A DNA stretch of 64,000 nt, taken from contig NZ_HE997626.1 in assembly GCF_000312385.1 (NCBI RefSeq), forward strand, positions 1,898,718-1,962,717, written 5' to 3'. Numbering within the stretch: the first letter of the stretch is position 1; every line of letters begins with the position of its first letter. A program made the position numbers and the translations under genes. Under the pieces are notes generated by a model. The model did no database searches. It saw only the letters and a program-made list of their open reading frames with translations, and was not told where the DNA came from. This stretch comes from Tsukamurella sp. 1534. GTDB lineage: Bacteria > Actinomycetota > Actinomycetes > Mycobacteriales > Mycobacteriaceae. Shown here in pieces: positions 1-10,500 of the stretch.

Positions 1-1000
1 GCATGGCGTCCGCGATGCGGCGGCTCAGCTCCGGCAGGGTGTCGCCGGAATGCACCGCGACGCGCAGCGGAAGGACGTTCACCGCCATCGCGGGGGTGCG
101 CAGGGCGACGGAGCCGACACGACACATGAGCGGGAGCGCGAAGACGACGTCGGTGACTCCGGTGGTGCGCTGCAGGAACGCCGCGTAACAGGCGATGAGG
201 GCCTCGCCCCAGGTGGTCCCGGACGCGGACGCCACCGCGTCCAGTCGCTCCCGGACCGTCGCGCCGAGCACACCCGTCGCGGTCAGGGTGCCGACCGGCG
301 GACCGTCGACGTCCTCCCGGGGTGGGATCTCGGGGAGCGGGGTCAGGCGGTCGCGCCAGAAGGCCCGGTCGGCCTCGTGCTCCGGGCCGGAGCGGTACTC
401 GGCGTCCGCGGCGACCAGCTCGGCGAAGTCGCCGAAGGGGCTGGGACGCAGCGCGCCGCCGGTGGTCTCGGCCGTGTACCGGGCGGCCACCCGCCGGGAG
501 AGCATCGCCGCGGAGTACCCGTCGAACACCAGGTGGTGGCCGAGCTGGGTGTACCAGACCTCGCGGTCCGAGAGCACCAGCACGCGGTGCGCGAACAGGT
601 CGCGGTCGACCATGCCGCGGCAGTGCTCCGCCATCCGGTTCCGCTCCGCGGTGACGGCGCGCTCCGCGGCGGCACGCGGATCCGGCTCCGCCCGGAGGTC
701 GGTCACCGCGGGCGGTGCCGTCGGCACTTCCGCGATCGTCTGCACGGGTCCGCCGGCCGTCTCGTGCACGCGGGCGCGCAGACTGTCGGCCTCGTCGACG
801 GTGGCGGCGATCGCGCGGCCGAGGGCGGGGATGTCCACGGGTCCTTCGCCCGCGATCTCGATCACGTCCCCGACGACGTAGTAGGGCGAATCAGGTTCGA
901 GGCGTTGCGCGTTCCAGATGCCCAGCTGGGCGGCGGTGAGCGGCAGCGCCGATTCCGGCGTCGTCGCGTCGGCGGCGATGTCGAGTCCGGCACGGCTCAC
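1..1000 (-). CDS. NRPS, N-terminal condensation domain (partial, runs off left edge)
   Basis: This is the N-terminal 333 residues of a nonribosomal peptide synthetase; the rest lies left of the window. The reverse-strand translation begins [13 protein letters not shown] and soon shows the condensation-domain opening [14 protein letters not shown]. The catalytic motif HHLVFDG lies near residue 157, so the first C domain looks active. The GTG start overlaps the mbtH stop as GTGA, with AGGAGG about 10 nt upstream, so translation is probably coupled to the MbtH and aryl-carrier genes before it. The HHxxxDGY form resembles C domains that take an aryl-acid donor (EntF type), which fits the adjacent carrier protein; this is inference. 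No adenylation domain is visible, so its amino acid is unknown. Confidence 0.85.
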   Translation of the reverse strand, partial: MSRAGLDIAADATTPESALPLTAAQLGIWNAQRLEPDSPYYVVGDVIEIAGEGPVDIPALGRAIAATVDEADSLRARVHETAGGPVQTIAEVPTAPPAVTDLRAEPDPRAAAERAVTAERNRMAEHCRGMVDRDLFAHRVLVLSDREVWYTQLGHHLVFDGYSAAMLSRRVAARYTAETTGGALRPSPFGDFAELVAADAEYRSGPEHEADRAFWRDRLTPLPEIPPREDVDGPPVGTLTATGVLGATVRERLDAVASASGTTWGEALIACYAAFLQRTTGVTDVVFALPLMCRVGSVALRTPAMAVNVLPLRVAVHSGDTLPELSRRIADAM

Positions 1001-1203
1001 GAGCCCATGGCCTCCTGCAGCGAGAGCGGGCGCAGGTCCGTCCAGTCGGCACGGATCCGGTCGAGGCAGGCCTCGCGCGGGGCGGGACCGAAGGCGGTCC
1101 GCCACCCCGGGGGTACCTCCGCGAACGCCGGCCACAGCGAGCGCTGCTCCTCGTGGTTGATGAGCACCAGGAACTCGCCGTCGGCGGCGTCGAACGGGTT
1201 CAC
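997..1203 (-). CDS. MbtH-family NRPS chaperone
   Basis: A 68-residue MbtH-like protein, a small partner that helps NRPS adenylation domains fold and work. The family pattern is clear: [10 protein letters not shown] near residue 16, VPPGW near residue 30, and an Asp/Trp-rich C-terminal half ending [10 protein letters not shown]. Its GTG start overlaps the stop of the aryl carrier gene (GTGA), and its own stop overlaps the GTG of the downstream NRPS, so the three genes form one coupled unit. It is the only MbtH gene in the window and probably serves both NRPSs. Confidence 0.93.
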   Translation of the reverse strand: MNPFDAADGEFLVLINHEEQRSLWPAFAEVPPGWRTAFGPAPREACLDRIRADWTDLRPLSLQEAMGS

Positions 1204-1436
1204 TCGGAGACCCCGGCCAGGCTCTGCCAGTGGCCCAGCTCGGGCTGTTCGGCGAGGTCGGGGAACTCCAGTGCGGCCCCGGCCGTCCGCCAGCGCTCGA
1301 TGAGGGTCATGACGCGCACCGAGTCGAGTCCCAGGTCGAACAGGTTGTCGGTGAGGCCGATCGACGACGGCTCCACCTGGAGCAGCTCGGCGACGTCTGC
1401 GCGGACCTGTGCGGCGGTGAGGGACGGTGCGGTCAT
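1200..1436 (-). CDS. Stand-alone aryl carrier protein (DHB carrier)
   Basis: A 78-residue phosphopantetheinyl carrier protein. The attachment motif [14 protein letters not shown], with the modified Ser near residue 39, is like the C-terminal ArCP domain of EntB rather than a peptidyl carrier (LGGHS). The entB gene at 20646-21269 encodes only an isochorismatase, so this protein most likely supplies the missing carrier that EntE loads with 2,3-dihydroxybenzoate. It is the first gene of the leftward ArCP-MbtH-NRPS operon, about 19 kb from entE. The upstream region contains IdeR-like boxes shared with the divergent lipoprotein gene. Confidence 0.88.
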   Translation of the reverse strand: MTAPSLTAAQVRADVAELLQVEPSSIGLTDNLFDLGLDSVRVMTLIERWRTAGAALEFPDLAEQPELGHWQSLAGVSE

Positions 1437-1470
1437 CTTCTGTGGTGCTCCTCGAATGTCCGGTTCACGG

Positions 1471-1489
1471 GTAGGTGTGCCTTAGCGAA
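1471..1489. promoter_or_regulatory. Candidate IdeR/DmdR iron box (weaker)
   Basis: GTAGGTGTGCCTTAGCGAA matches about 14 of 19 positions of the actinobacterial iron box TTAGGTTAGSCTAACCTAA. It lies 35 bp upstream of the aryl carrier start, in the gap shared with the divergent binding-protein gene. Confidence 0.55.
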
Positions 1490-1490
1490 A

Positions 1491-1509
1491 CGAGGTTAGT
1501 CTACCCTGA
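1491..1509. promoter_or_regulatory. Candidate IdeR/DmdR iron box
   Basis: CGAGGTTAGTCTACCCTGA matches about 14 of 19 positions of the IdeR consensus, with the core AGGTTAGtCTAcCCT well kept. It sits between the divergent aryl carrier (left) and siderophore-binding lipoprotein (right) genes, so iron repression of both directions is likely. A second weaker box is adjacent at 1471-1489. Confidence 0.72.
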
Positions 1510-1541
1510 CTAAGAGTGGTACTCAGAGAAAGGGTTCTCCA

Positions 1542-2522
1542 GTGAAGAGGCAGTTCCGCATCGTCGCCGCGCTCGCATGCGCGGTGGCGCTGGTCGCGGG
1601 GTGTGGCGACTCGGGCTCAGCGAAGTCCGATTCCGACGCCGGCGCCACCCGCACGATCAGCACCGTCAAGGGCGACGTGACCGTACCGTCCGCGCCCAAA
1701 CGCGTCGTCCTACTCAACTACTCGCTCGCGGGGTACGTCTACGATCTGGGCCTGCCGATCACGGCGATGGTCCCCGAGGCCACGGACAAGACCAGCGAGC
1801 CGCGCGATGCGTGGAAGGCCGACTTCGAGAAGGACGGGACGAAGTTCATCCCGTGGCCGGCATCGGGGTTCGATCTCGAGGCGATCAGCAAGGAGAAGCC
1901 GGACCTCATCATCGGCGGCGGCCTGGCGTTCCCGTTCAAGCAGGCCAACGACGCCTACGACAACCTCTCCAAGATCGCGCCGACGATCGTCGTGGACAAC
2001 AAGCTCGACACGTGGCAGAAGCAGTACAAGTGGCTCGCCGACGCCTTCGGCCAGCCGCAGGTGTACGCCGACGCCGAGAAGAAGTACGACGAGCGGATCG
2101 AACAGGTCAAGGGCAACATCGCCCTTCCGCCGCAGCCGGTCTCGTTCCTGTCGATGACCAGCGACGGGCGCCCGTTCGTGCTCATCGAGGGCCGCGGACT
2201 GCCCGCCGAATTCGCCCGCCTGGGCTTCCAGACCGATCCGCTGTTCGCCTCCGGAAAGTACAAGGCGTATCAGGCCGGCGGTGACTCCTTCGAGCTCAGC
2301 CGCGAGCAGCTGCCGTCGGTGATCACGCAGCCGTCCGTCTTCATCATCGGCTTCAACAAGCAGACGTTCGACGTGGCCAAGCTGCGCAGCGAGCCGGTCT
2401 ACGCCTCCCTGCCGGCGTTCGCGGGGAACCACGCGTACGACCTGCCGTACTGGGTGCAGCGGCCGGACTACGACCGCGCGCTGGACACCCTCAACGTGGT
2501 GGAGCAGACCTTCAAGAAGTGA
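1542..2522 (+). CDS. Siderophore-binding lipoprotein (ABC importer substrate-binding protein)
   Basis: A 326-residue iron-siderophore substrate-binding protein of the FecB/FepB class. The N-terminus KRQFRIVAALACAVALVAGC is a lipoprotein signal with the lipobox VAGC, so the mature protein should be anchored outside the membrane. The body has the two-lobe pattern of the family: PSAPKRVVLLNYSLAGYVYDLG, then KPDLIIGGG, and the C-terminal lobe ending PAFAGNHAYDLPYW. The GTG start follows AAAGGG. Its promoter contains IdeR-like boxes. The next gene, 53 bp downstream, encodes a siderophore-interacting protein, suggesting capture followed by iron release. No FecCD-type permease is present in the window. 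Confidence 0.9.
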   Translation: MKRQFRIVAALACAVALVAGCGDSGSAKSDSDAGATRTISTVKGDVTVPSAPKRVVLLNYSLAGYVYDLGLPITAMVPEATDKTSEPRDAWKADFEKDGTKFIPWPASGFDLEAISKEKPDLIIGGGLAFPFKQANDAYDNLSKIAPTIVVDNKLDTWQKQYKWLADAFGQPQVYADAEKKYDERIEQVKGNIALPPQPVSFLSMTSDGRPFVLIEGRGLPAEFARLGFQTDPLFASGKYKAYQAGGDSFELSREQLPSVITQPSVFIIGFNKQTFDVAKLRSEPVYASLPAFAGNHAYDLPYWVQRPDYDRALDTLNVVEQTFKK

Positions 2523-2575
2523 CGCCCCGCGTGACGTCCCCGTGCGACGTCACCGATGTGAAACGGAGAACTCCC

Positions 2576-3472
2576 ATGAAGTGGAACGATTTCGTCCTCA
2601 CCCTGACCGATACCTCGACCGTCGCGGAGAACCTGCTGCGGCTCGAGTTCGAGGTCGGTGGCGGCTCGGGGGAGGGCTACGTGCCCATCGCCCCGGGCGA
2701 CGAGGCGATCGCGTTCTACTTCTCCCCCGACGGCGACGAGCTGCAGGTCCGCAGCTCCGACGATCCGTCGGCCCTCGGGGGGTGGGAGCTCACCGAACCG
2801 GACCGGAGCCGGGGCCACCGGAACTACTCCGTGCGGGCGTTCGACCCCGAGAGCCGGCGGATGGTGATCGACGTGGCCGAACACGGTCACGGCCCCGCCA
2901 TCGACTGGTTCCGCGCCGCCCGCCCCGGCTGGCGGCTCCGCGCCGCCGGCCCGCGGTCCTGGTACGCGCCCCCGTCGGACGCCACCCGGCACGTCCTCGC
3001 GGGCGACCTCGCGGCGCTCCCGGCCCTGGCCAGGATCCTCGAGGAGACACCGGCCGGGATCGACGTGACCGTGGTGGCGGAGGTGTTGCACCGCAGCGAG
3101 ATCGACTACCTGCCGCAGCGTCCGGGCGCCGAGGTGATCGAGCTCGTCGGCACCGGCAACGGAGCCGGTCCGAGCAGGCTGCCGGAGGCGCTGCGCGGCG
3201 TCGACCTGCCGACGGACGCCTACCTGTGGCTCGCGGGCGAGGCCGCGGACACCCGGGCTGCGAAGAAGCACGTGCGCGGCCTCGGCTGGAAGCGCGACCG
3301 GGCCGACATCGTGGGCTACTGGCGGTTCAACGCCGAGGAGTGGACGCAGCGGTTCGAGGCCGCCGGCGAGGACCGCCTGCGCAGGGTGTTCACCGACGCC
3401 CTGGCCGCGGGCAGGTCCCGCGAGGAGGCGACGGACCTCTACGAGCAGGCGCTCGAGGCCGCCGGCCTGTAG
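2576..3472 (+). CDS. Siderophore-interacting protein (ferric-siderophore reductase-like)
   Basis: A 298-residue protein of the SIP/ViuB flavin-dependent family, which reduces or removes iron from imported ferric siderophores in the cytosol. Visible family features are the FAD-binding half (GHRNYSVRAFDPESRRMVID), the middle segment GWRLRAAGPRSWYAPP, the NAD(P)H half beginning RHVLAGDLAALPAL, and the C-terminal YLWLAGEAADTRAAKKHVR with a terminal IVGYWRF. ATG 2576 was chosen because CGGAGAA lies 6-12 nt upstream. It follows the lipoprotein gene and probably shares its iron-regulated promoter. A second SIP gene occurs at 17409-18278; the two differ clearly in sequence. Confidence 0.9.
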   Translation: MKWNDFVLTLTDTSTVAENLLRLEFEVGGGSGEGYVPIAPGDEAIAFYFSPDGDELQVRSSDDPSALGGWELTEPDRSRGHRNYSVRAFDPESRRMVIDVAEHGHGPAIDWFRAARPGWRLRAAGPRSWYAPPSDATRHVLAGDLAALPALARILEETPAGIDVTVVAEVLHRSEIDYLPQRPGAEVIELVGTGNGAGPSRLPEALRGVDLPTDAYLWLAGEAADTRAAKKHVRGLGWKRDRADIVGYWRFNAEEWTQRFEAAGEDRLRRVFTDALAAGRSREEATDLYEQALEAAGL

Positions 3473-3495
3473 TCGCCACGATCACGGAACCGGAA

Positions 3496-3525
3496 GGGCC
3501 CCGGGAGCTTCCGCTCCCGGGGCCC
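3496..3525. terminator. Strong hairpin between convergent genes
   Basis: GGGCCCCGGGAG (3496-3507) and CTCCCGGGGCCC (3514-3525) form a perfect 12-bp stem with a 6-nt loop. It lies between convergently transcribed genes, so it probably ends transcription from both sides. There is no long T-run. Confidence 0.8.
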
Positions 3526-3542
3526 TTGCACGTGTGCAGGTG

Positions 3543-4583
3543 TCAGCCGGCGTTCTTGGCCGCCGTGCTGAGCAGCGGCACGTACCGCTCCAGCATCCAG
3601 GGCAGGTTCAGGACGTTGGGCGAGCTCACCGCGAACACCAGCGGCGGATCCGTCAGCGGCACATAGGACTTCCGCTGCGGGGCCGTGAGGTTGCTGAACA
3701 CGGGGTTGGACTCGGTCGACTGCTGCTTCGCCGCGTCCAGGTACCACGAGGTGAGCACCTGGGGGTTGTACTGCGGAACGTTCTCCCAGCTGACCGGCGC
3801 GGCGAACTTGCCGGGCGGGGTCTGCTCCCGCAGCTGCGCGAGCGACGGCAGCGGGGTGAAGCCGAGGCCCGCGAGCAGCTGGGTGCGCGGGTCGGTGTCG
3901 AAGTAGAAGTTGAGCCCGTCGGTGGTGGTGGCGCTCGCCGCGGCGATGCTCTTGCCGGTGAACTCCGGGTGCGCGGCCTTGGCGTCGGCGATCTGCTTGT
4001 CGGCGGTGGAGATCAGGTCGGCCGCCTCCTTCTCCTTGCCGAGCGCCTTACCGACGGTGGTCGTCTGGTCCTGCCACGACGTCTGCCACGTGCGGCCCGG
4101 GTAGGCGACCGTCGGCGCGATCTTCTCCAGCTGCCCGTACTGGTCGGCCGTGAGTCCGGACTGGACGGCCAGGATCACGTCGGGCTTGAGCGCGGCGATC
4201 TGCTCCAGCGGGATCGACTTGCTGGTCTCCGGCAGCAGGGTGGGCTCGGCGTCGCCCAGCTTGTCCTGCACCCACGGCACGATGCCGCTGTCGCAGCCGC
4301 AGTCGGACTTCATGTCCCGCATGCCGACCGGCTTCACACCCAGCGCGATCGCGGCCTCGGTGCTGCCCCAGCCGAGCGTGACGACGCGCTCGGGCTTCTT
4401 CGGGATCTGCGCGGTACCGAGCGCCGACGAGATGGACACGGGGAAGCCCGCGGTGCCCTGTGCCGACGACGGCCCGTCGGACGATCCTCCCGAGCCGCAG
4501 GCCGTGACCAGCATGGTCGTGGCCGCGGCGGCCGCGAGCGCGATACGTGCTCGACGGGATCTTCTAGTAGCGCTCTGCGTCAC
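3543..4583 (-). CDS. Siderophore-binding lipoprotein, second copy
   Basis: A 346-residue ABC-importer binding protein of the FecB family. The N-terminus is a basic lipoprotein signal (RRSRRARIALAAAAATTMLV) followed by the lipobox VTAC. Family segments include PKKPERVVTLGWGSTEAAIALG near residue 60 and KPDVILAVQSGL near 135. The GTG start has AAAGGAA about 7 nt upstream and lies 20 bp inside the end of the large NRPS gene, so it is co-transcribed with and probably coupled to that gene. This links it to uptake of the peptide the NRPS makes. Its sequence is far from the lipoprotein at 1542-2522, so the two may bind different ligands. Confidence 0.9.
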   Translation of the reverse strand: MTQSATRRSRRARIALAAAAATTMLVTACGSGGSSDGPSSAQGTAGFPVSISSALGTAQIPKKPERVVTLGWGSTEAAIALGVKPVGMRDMKSDCGCDSGIVPWVQDKLGDAEPTLLPETSKSIPLEQIAALKPDVILAVQSGLTADQYGQLEKIAPTVAYPGRTWQTSWQDQTTTVGKALGKEKEAADLISTADKQIADAKAAHPEFTGKSIAAASATTTDGLNFYFDTDPRTQLLAGLGFTPLPSLAQLREQTPPGKFAAPVSWENVPQYNPQVLTSWYLDAAKQQSTESNPVFSNLTAPQRKSYVPLTDPPLVFAVSSPNVLNLPWMLERYVPLLSTAAKNAG

Positions 4584-7500
4584 CAGTGTTCCTTTCTTCT
4601 GCCCGCAGGAGTGCGGAGTTCAGTGTGCGGCCGATCTCGGCGATCGGCCCGGGCTGGGTCATGTCCTTGTGCTCGCAGTCCACGTCGTGGTTGGCGATCG
4701 CCCCGGTGAAGTAGGGGCGCCACAGCGGGTACGTCGCCGACGTCGCGGGATCGCGCGCCGCGGTGAAGAACACGAGATCGCCGTCGACGACAGCCTGATA
4801 GGGCTCGGCCTCCAGGTTCACCGCGTTCGCGAAGTTGTCGATCATCGCGTTCGGCGTGACCTCGGTGATACCGGCCAGGGCGCTGCCCTCCGACTGCAGC
4901 ACGTCGATCACGGCCTGCCGAGTGATCCCCTTGTCCACCAAGGGCTGCGGGTCGTATCCCACCATGTAGAGCAACGCCGCGAGTGCGTCCTGCTCCGTGG
5001 GGACCGAAGGCCAGGCGTCGGACGGGAACGAGTCGAGCATGGCGACCACGCCCACCGGTTCCCCCGCCGCCTGCAGTTCCGCGGCGATGGCGTGCGCCAC
5101 GACGCCGCCGAGCGACCAGCCGACCAGGTGGTACGGCCCGTGCGGGGCCACCTCGCGCATCCGTTCCAGGTACTCGAGCGCCATCTCGCGCAGCGTGCCC
5201 GGAGGGCGGGCGCCGGTGGCCAGGTTGGACGCCTGGATCCCGTACAGCGGGAAGCTTTCGTCGAGGTGGCGCAGCAGTCCCGCGTAGCCCCAACTGATCC
5301 CACCCGCGGGGTGGAAGCAGAAGACCGGCGCACCGTCGCCCTTGGTGCGGAACGGTAGCACCGGTCCCAGGCCCGAGTCCTCCTCTCCCGCACCGGACTC
5401 CAGGCGTGCGACGAGTTCGCCGACGGTCGGGGCCGCGAACAGAGTCGCGACGGTGGCGGTGACGCCGAACTCGGCACCGATCTCCGTCATCAGGCGAGCC
5501 GCCAGGAGCGAGTGCCCGCCGAGGTCGAAGAAGTTGTCGTCGATGCCCACGGCGTCGAGCCCGAGCGCCCGGGCGAACATCGCGCACACCCGCTCCTCCC
5601 GCGGGGTCCGCGGGCCCCGGCCCGAGATCTTGTGCGCGGAAGCGGGTTCCGGCAACGACTTCAGATCCACCTTGCCGTTGGGAAGCCGCGGGAATTCCGG
5701 CAGCGGGACGAAGATCGCCGGCACCATGTACTGCGGCAGTCGGGAACGGGCACGCCGAGTCAGGGAATCGGCGTCGAACGACACGCCCACCACGGTGGTG
5801 ACGTACGCGACGATCCGCTCGCCGAGCACGGCGACGGCCACGTCGGCCACCGACTCGTCGGCGCCGATCACCGACTCGATCTCGCCGAGTTCGATCCGGA
5901 ACCCGCGCACCTTGACCTGCGAATCGGCGCGCCCGCCGAAGTACAGCTGTCCGTCCTCGCCCCACCACACGAGATCGGACGTGCGATACATCCGGCCGCC
6001 CGAGACGAACGGGTCGTCCAGGAACCGTTCCGCCGTCTGGTCGGGCCGGTTGCGGTAGCCCAGGGCCACCGACGGTCCGCCCAGGTACAGTTCGCCGACC
6101 GTGCCGGGCGGCACGGGCCGCAGGTCCTCGTCGAGAACGTAGCCGCGCATCCCCGGATCGGGTGGGCCGATCGGCACCGGCCCGGTGTGCTCGGGAGGGA
6201 TCGTCGCGAGCGTCGCGTTCACGGTGCACTCGGTGGGGCCGTAGGCGTTGAACAGGCGCCGCCCCGGCGCGAACCGGGCGATGAGCGACGGGGTGAGCTT
6301 CTCGGCCCCCAGCATGAGGTCGATCCCCGGGGCGAGGTCCGCGTCCGGCGGGAACGCTGCGGCGAACGACGGCGGGACGCCCACGAAGTTCACCCGCTCC
6401 GCCTCGATCACGTCCAGCAGCGGGCGGCCGGGCAGCCGGTCGTCCTCGCGGGCCACCACGAGCGCGCCGCCGGAGCACAGGCCCCACATCATCTGCCAGA
6501 AGCCGAGATCGAAGCTGATGGAGGAGAAGTGCAGTGCGCGGGTGTGCGGGCCCATGCCGATCACGTCCCGTTGCAGCACGAGGAGGTCCGCGATGCCGCG
6601 GTGCGCCACTTCGACCCCCTTGGGCCGTCCCGTGGAACCGGACGTGTAGATCAGGTAGGCCAGGTCGTCGGGCGACGGTGCCTGCCGCCGCAGGGATTCG
6701 ACGCTCGCGCCGTTCCCGGTACCGGCCAGGGCGCCGCCCGGCGCGAAGGCGGCGACGAACGCCGGATCGCCGAGGATCACCTTGGGTGCGGCGTCGTCGA
6801 TCATGTCGGCCAGCCGATCCTCCGGGTAGCTCGGGTCGAGCGGGACGTAGGCCGCGCCTGCCCGGAGCACCGCGACCACCGCCGCGATCATCTCCGCGCC
6901 GCGGGGCAGCGCGATGCCGACGACGTCGCCGAGGCCGACCCCCAGGGACACGAGGTGCGCACCGAGCGCGTCGGTCCACGCGAGCACGCCGCCGTAGGTG
7001 AACCGGGTCCCGCCGCACACCAGGGCCTCCGCGCCGAGGTCGGCACGGGCCACGGGGAGGAACACCTCGGAGAACTCCCGGGCGGGCTCGTCGTGGGTGG
7101 GATGCGACCAGGCGCGGAGGTCGTCCCGTTCCGCCGTGGTGAGCAGGTCGACCGACGCGAGGGGCGCCGTCGGGGCTGCGGGCAGATCCGCCAGGGCCAG
7201 CAGGAACCGGTCGAGCAGGCGCCGCGCGGTGGACGACGTGAACAGCTCGGTGGAGTATTCGAGGTCGATGGCCACGCCCGCGGCGCCGTTCTCGTCCGCG
7301 GTCTCCACGCACCGGAACGACAGGTCGAACTTCGCGGTGTCGGTGCCCACCAGCTCGGGCGTCATCGCGGCGTCCGTGGGGCTGTCCGCCCAATGCGAGA
7401 GCATCACCTGGAACAGCGGGTGCCGGCCGCTCGCCCGCGGCGGGTTCACCGCGTCGACCACCGCGTCGAACGGCGTACCGGAGTGCGCGAAGGCACCCAG

Positions 7501-10500
7501 GTCCCGCTCCCGGACGTGCGCCAGCACGTCCTCGAAACTCACGGCGTCACCGAGGTGGGTACGCAGGACCACGGTGTTGACGAAGCACCCGATGAGCGGG
7601 TCGGTCGACGGATGGTCCCTGCCTGCGACGGGCGTCCCCAGGCACAGGTCGTCGCCCGCACCGAAGCAGCGCAGGGTGACCGCGAGCGCGGCGTGCAGCG
7701 CCATGAACACACTGGCGTCGGCGTCTTCGGCGACGGTGCGGAGCCGACGGTGCTCCGTGGCGCCGAGCGACCTGCGCACCACGGAGCCGGCGCCGCTGGG
7801 CAGAGCGGGCCGCGGGAAGTCCGTGCGCCAGGCCGGTTCCGTGGGCGCGTCGGCGAGTGCCCCGCACCAGAACTCGATATCGCGTTCGGTCTCCTCGCCC
7901 CCGGCGCCCTCGCGCCGCCACAGGGTCACGTCGCGGTACGTCGGTGCGTCCGCGGGCCAGTCCTCGGGCCGGTCGTCCGCGCGACGGGCGGCGTAGGCGC
8001 GGCGGAACTCCTCGGTGAACCGCTGGCGGGAGGACTCGTCGCCGATGATGTGGTGCATCGCCACGCCGATGCCCTCGGGTGCGGCGAAGGTCCGCACCGG
8101 AGGGGCGGTGGCGAGGTCGAAGCCCCGCTCCAGCGCCTCCGCCACCGCGGCGCGCACGTCGTCCACGGCCGTCGGCCGGGGCGACCAGGTGAGCACCTCC
8201 TGCACGGGCGCACCGTCGATCACGGGGAACCGGGTGCGCAGGCTCTCCTGCCGGCGGGCCACGTCCCCGAGCGCGGCGACGGCGGCGTCGACGTCGAGGG
8301 CGCTCCCGTCCGACGGGCGGAGTACGAGGCCGAGGAGATAGGCGTCCGCGCCCTCCAGCCGGGACAGCAGCCACAGGCGCTCCTGGGCGGGGGAGAGCGG
8401 CGTGGGATCGGTTCCCGCGGAACCGGCCACCGGCCCGGCGGCCGGGCCGGCCGCGGTTCCGGCGGTCCCGTCGGAGAGGGCGGCGATCGCGCGGGGGGTG
8501 GGGCTCGCGAACACGTCCGCCAGGCGCACGGCCTCCAGGCCCGGCAGCTCCGCGAGCCTTCGCACGAGCCGCACCGCGAGCAGGGAGTGGCCGCCGAGGG
8601 CGAAGAAGCCGGCGTCCGGATGCACCGCGTCCACGCCGGTCACGTCGGCGAAGGCGGCGCACACGTCCGCGAGGAGCCCCGTGGCGTGCGGGTCGCCGGC
8701 GCCCGCGGCGCCGAAGGACGGCGCGGGAAGGGCCCGCTTGTCGACCTTGCCGTTCACCGTGAGCGGGAACGCGGTCAGGGGGATCACCAGCGCGGGCACC
8801 ATGTACCCGGGCAGTCGCGCGCCGAGGTGCGCGTGCACCGCGGCCTCGGCCCCGGCGGGCGCGAGCACGTAGGTGACGAGTCCCTCGTCGCCGCTGGGCA
8901 GCGGCGTGAGCACGGTGACCGCGCCGGCGACGTCGGGGTGGTCGATCGCCGCGGCGTCGATCTCCGCGGGCTCGATGCGGTGCCCGCGCAGTTGCACCTG
9001 ATCGTCTGTGCGGCCGACGTATTCGAGGAGGCCGCCGGGCGTGATCCGCGCGCGGTCCCCGGTGCGGTACATCCGGCCGTCGCCGAAGGGATCGGGTACG
9101 AACCGCTCCGCCGTCAGGTCGGCGCGGCCCAGGTATCCCGCGGACAGCCCCGGACCGGCGACGTACATCTCGCCGATCCGGCCGGGCGGCACGGGATCCC
9201 GGGCGTCGTCGAGCACGTAGGTGCGCAGGTCCGAAAGGGGGCGGCCGATGATCGAGGCGGGCCCGTCCGTCTCCCGGAGCACGTGCTCGGTGACGTGCAC
9301 GGTGGTCTCGGTGATGCCGTACATGTTCACGAGCGCCGGCCCGGACCCCGTGACGTGGTCGCCCACGCGGTCGAACCACGGCCGCAGCCGCGCGGGTTCG
9401 AGGCGTTCGCCGCCGAACACGATGTACCGCAGCCGTTCCGCAGCGGCGCCGGACAGCTCGTGTTGGAGCGCGTAGAACGCGGCGGGGGTCTGATTGAGCA
9501 CCGTGACCCCGTGCCGCTCGACCAGTCCGGCGACCCGGGCGGGATCGGTGACGTCGTCACGGGACGGCACCACGACCGCGCCGCCGTGCAGCAGCGCGCC
9601 CCACAGCTCCCACACCGCGAAGTCGAAGGCGTAGGAGTGGAACATGATCCAGCGGTCGGAAGGCTTGAAACGCATGGCGGTCGCGGTGAACAGGCGCAGC
9701 ACGTTGCGGTGCCCGATCGGGACGCCCTTGGGGGTGCCTGTGGAGCCCGATGTGTAGATCACGTACGCGGTGCCGGGCGGAACCCGTGCAGCATCCGGGT
9801 TCGAGGTCAGGGGCGCCACGGCCCCGCCCTCTCGGACCACGGCGGTGGGGCCGGCGTCGGAGACGATGAAATCCGCGCGGGCCGAGGGGGTACCGGGATC
9901 GACTGGCAGGTAGGCGGCCCCGGCGCGGAGGACGCCGAGGATCGCGGTGACCACCTCCGGGCCGCGGGGCACGGAGATCTGCACCAGATCGCCGGTGACG
10001 ACGCCGGCGTCCCGCAGCCGCACCGCGAGGTTCTCCGAGTCCGCGCGCAGGCGTTCGTAGGAGACGGCGGAACCGTCGGGAGCGAGAACGGCCGGGGCGT
10101 CCGGGGTCTCGGCGGCGCGCTCGTCGAAGGCGTCGACGAGGGTGCGGCCGCCGGTGGCGGACGCCCACGCGCGCGCGTCGTCCTCGGTGAACCAGTCGAT
10201 CGCGCCGACCGGCACGTCGGGATCGGCGAAGAACGCGGTGGCGAAGTCGGCGAGCCGGTCGGCGTGCCCGGCGACCTCCGGCGCGGTGTAGACGTCCGGG
10301 TTGGCGGCCAGGTCGATCCGCAGCCGCGGGCCGGCATCGGTGTGCAGGGACTCGACCGTGATCGAGACGTCCGCGATGGGGCCCTCGGCGAGCACGTCGA
10401 ATTCGGGCGTCCCGCCCGGGATCGGCAGGGTCGAGGAGAAGGGCTTGACGTTCACCAGGACGCCCGCGCCGGTGCGGTGGTGCGCGCCGGCGGCGACGGC

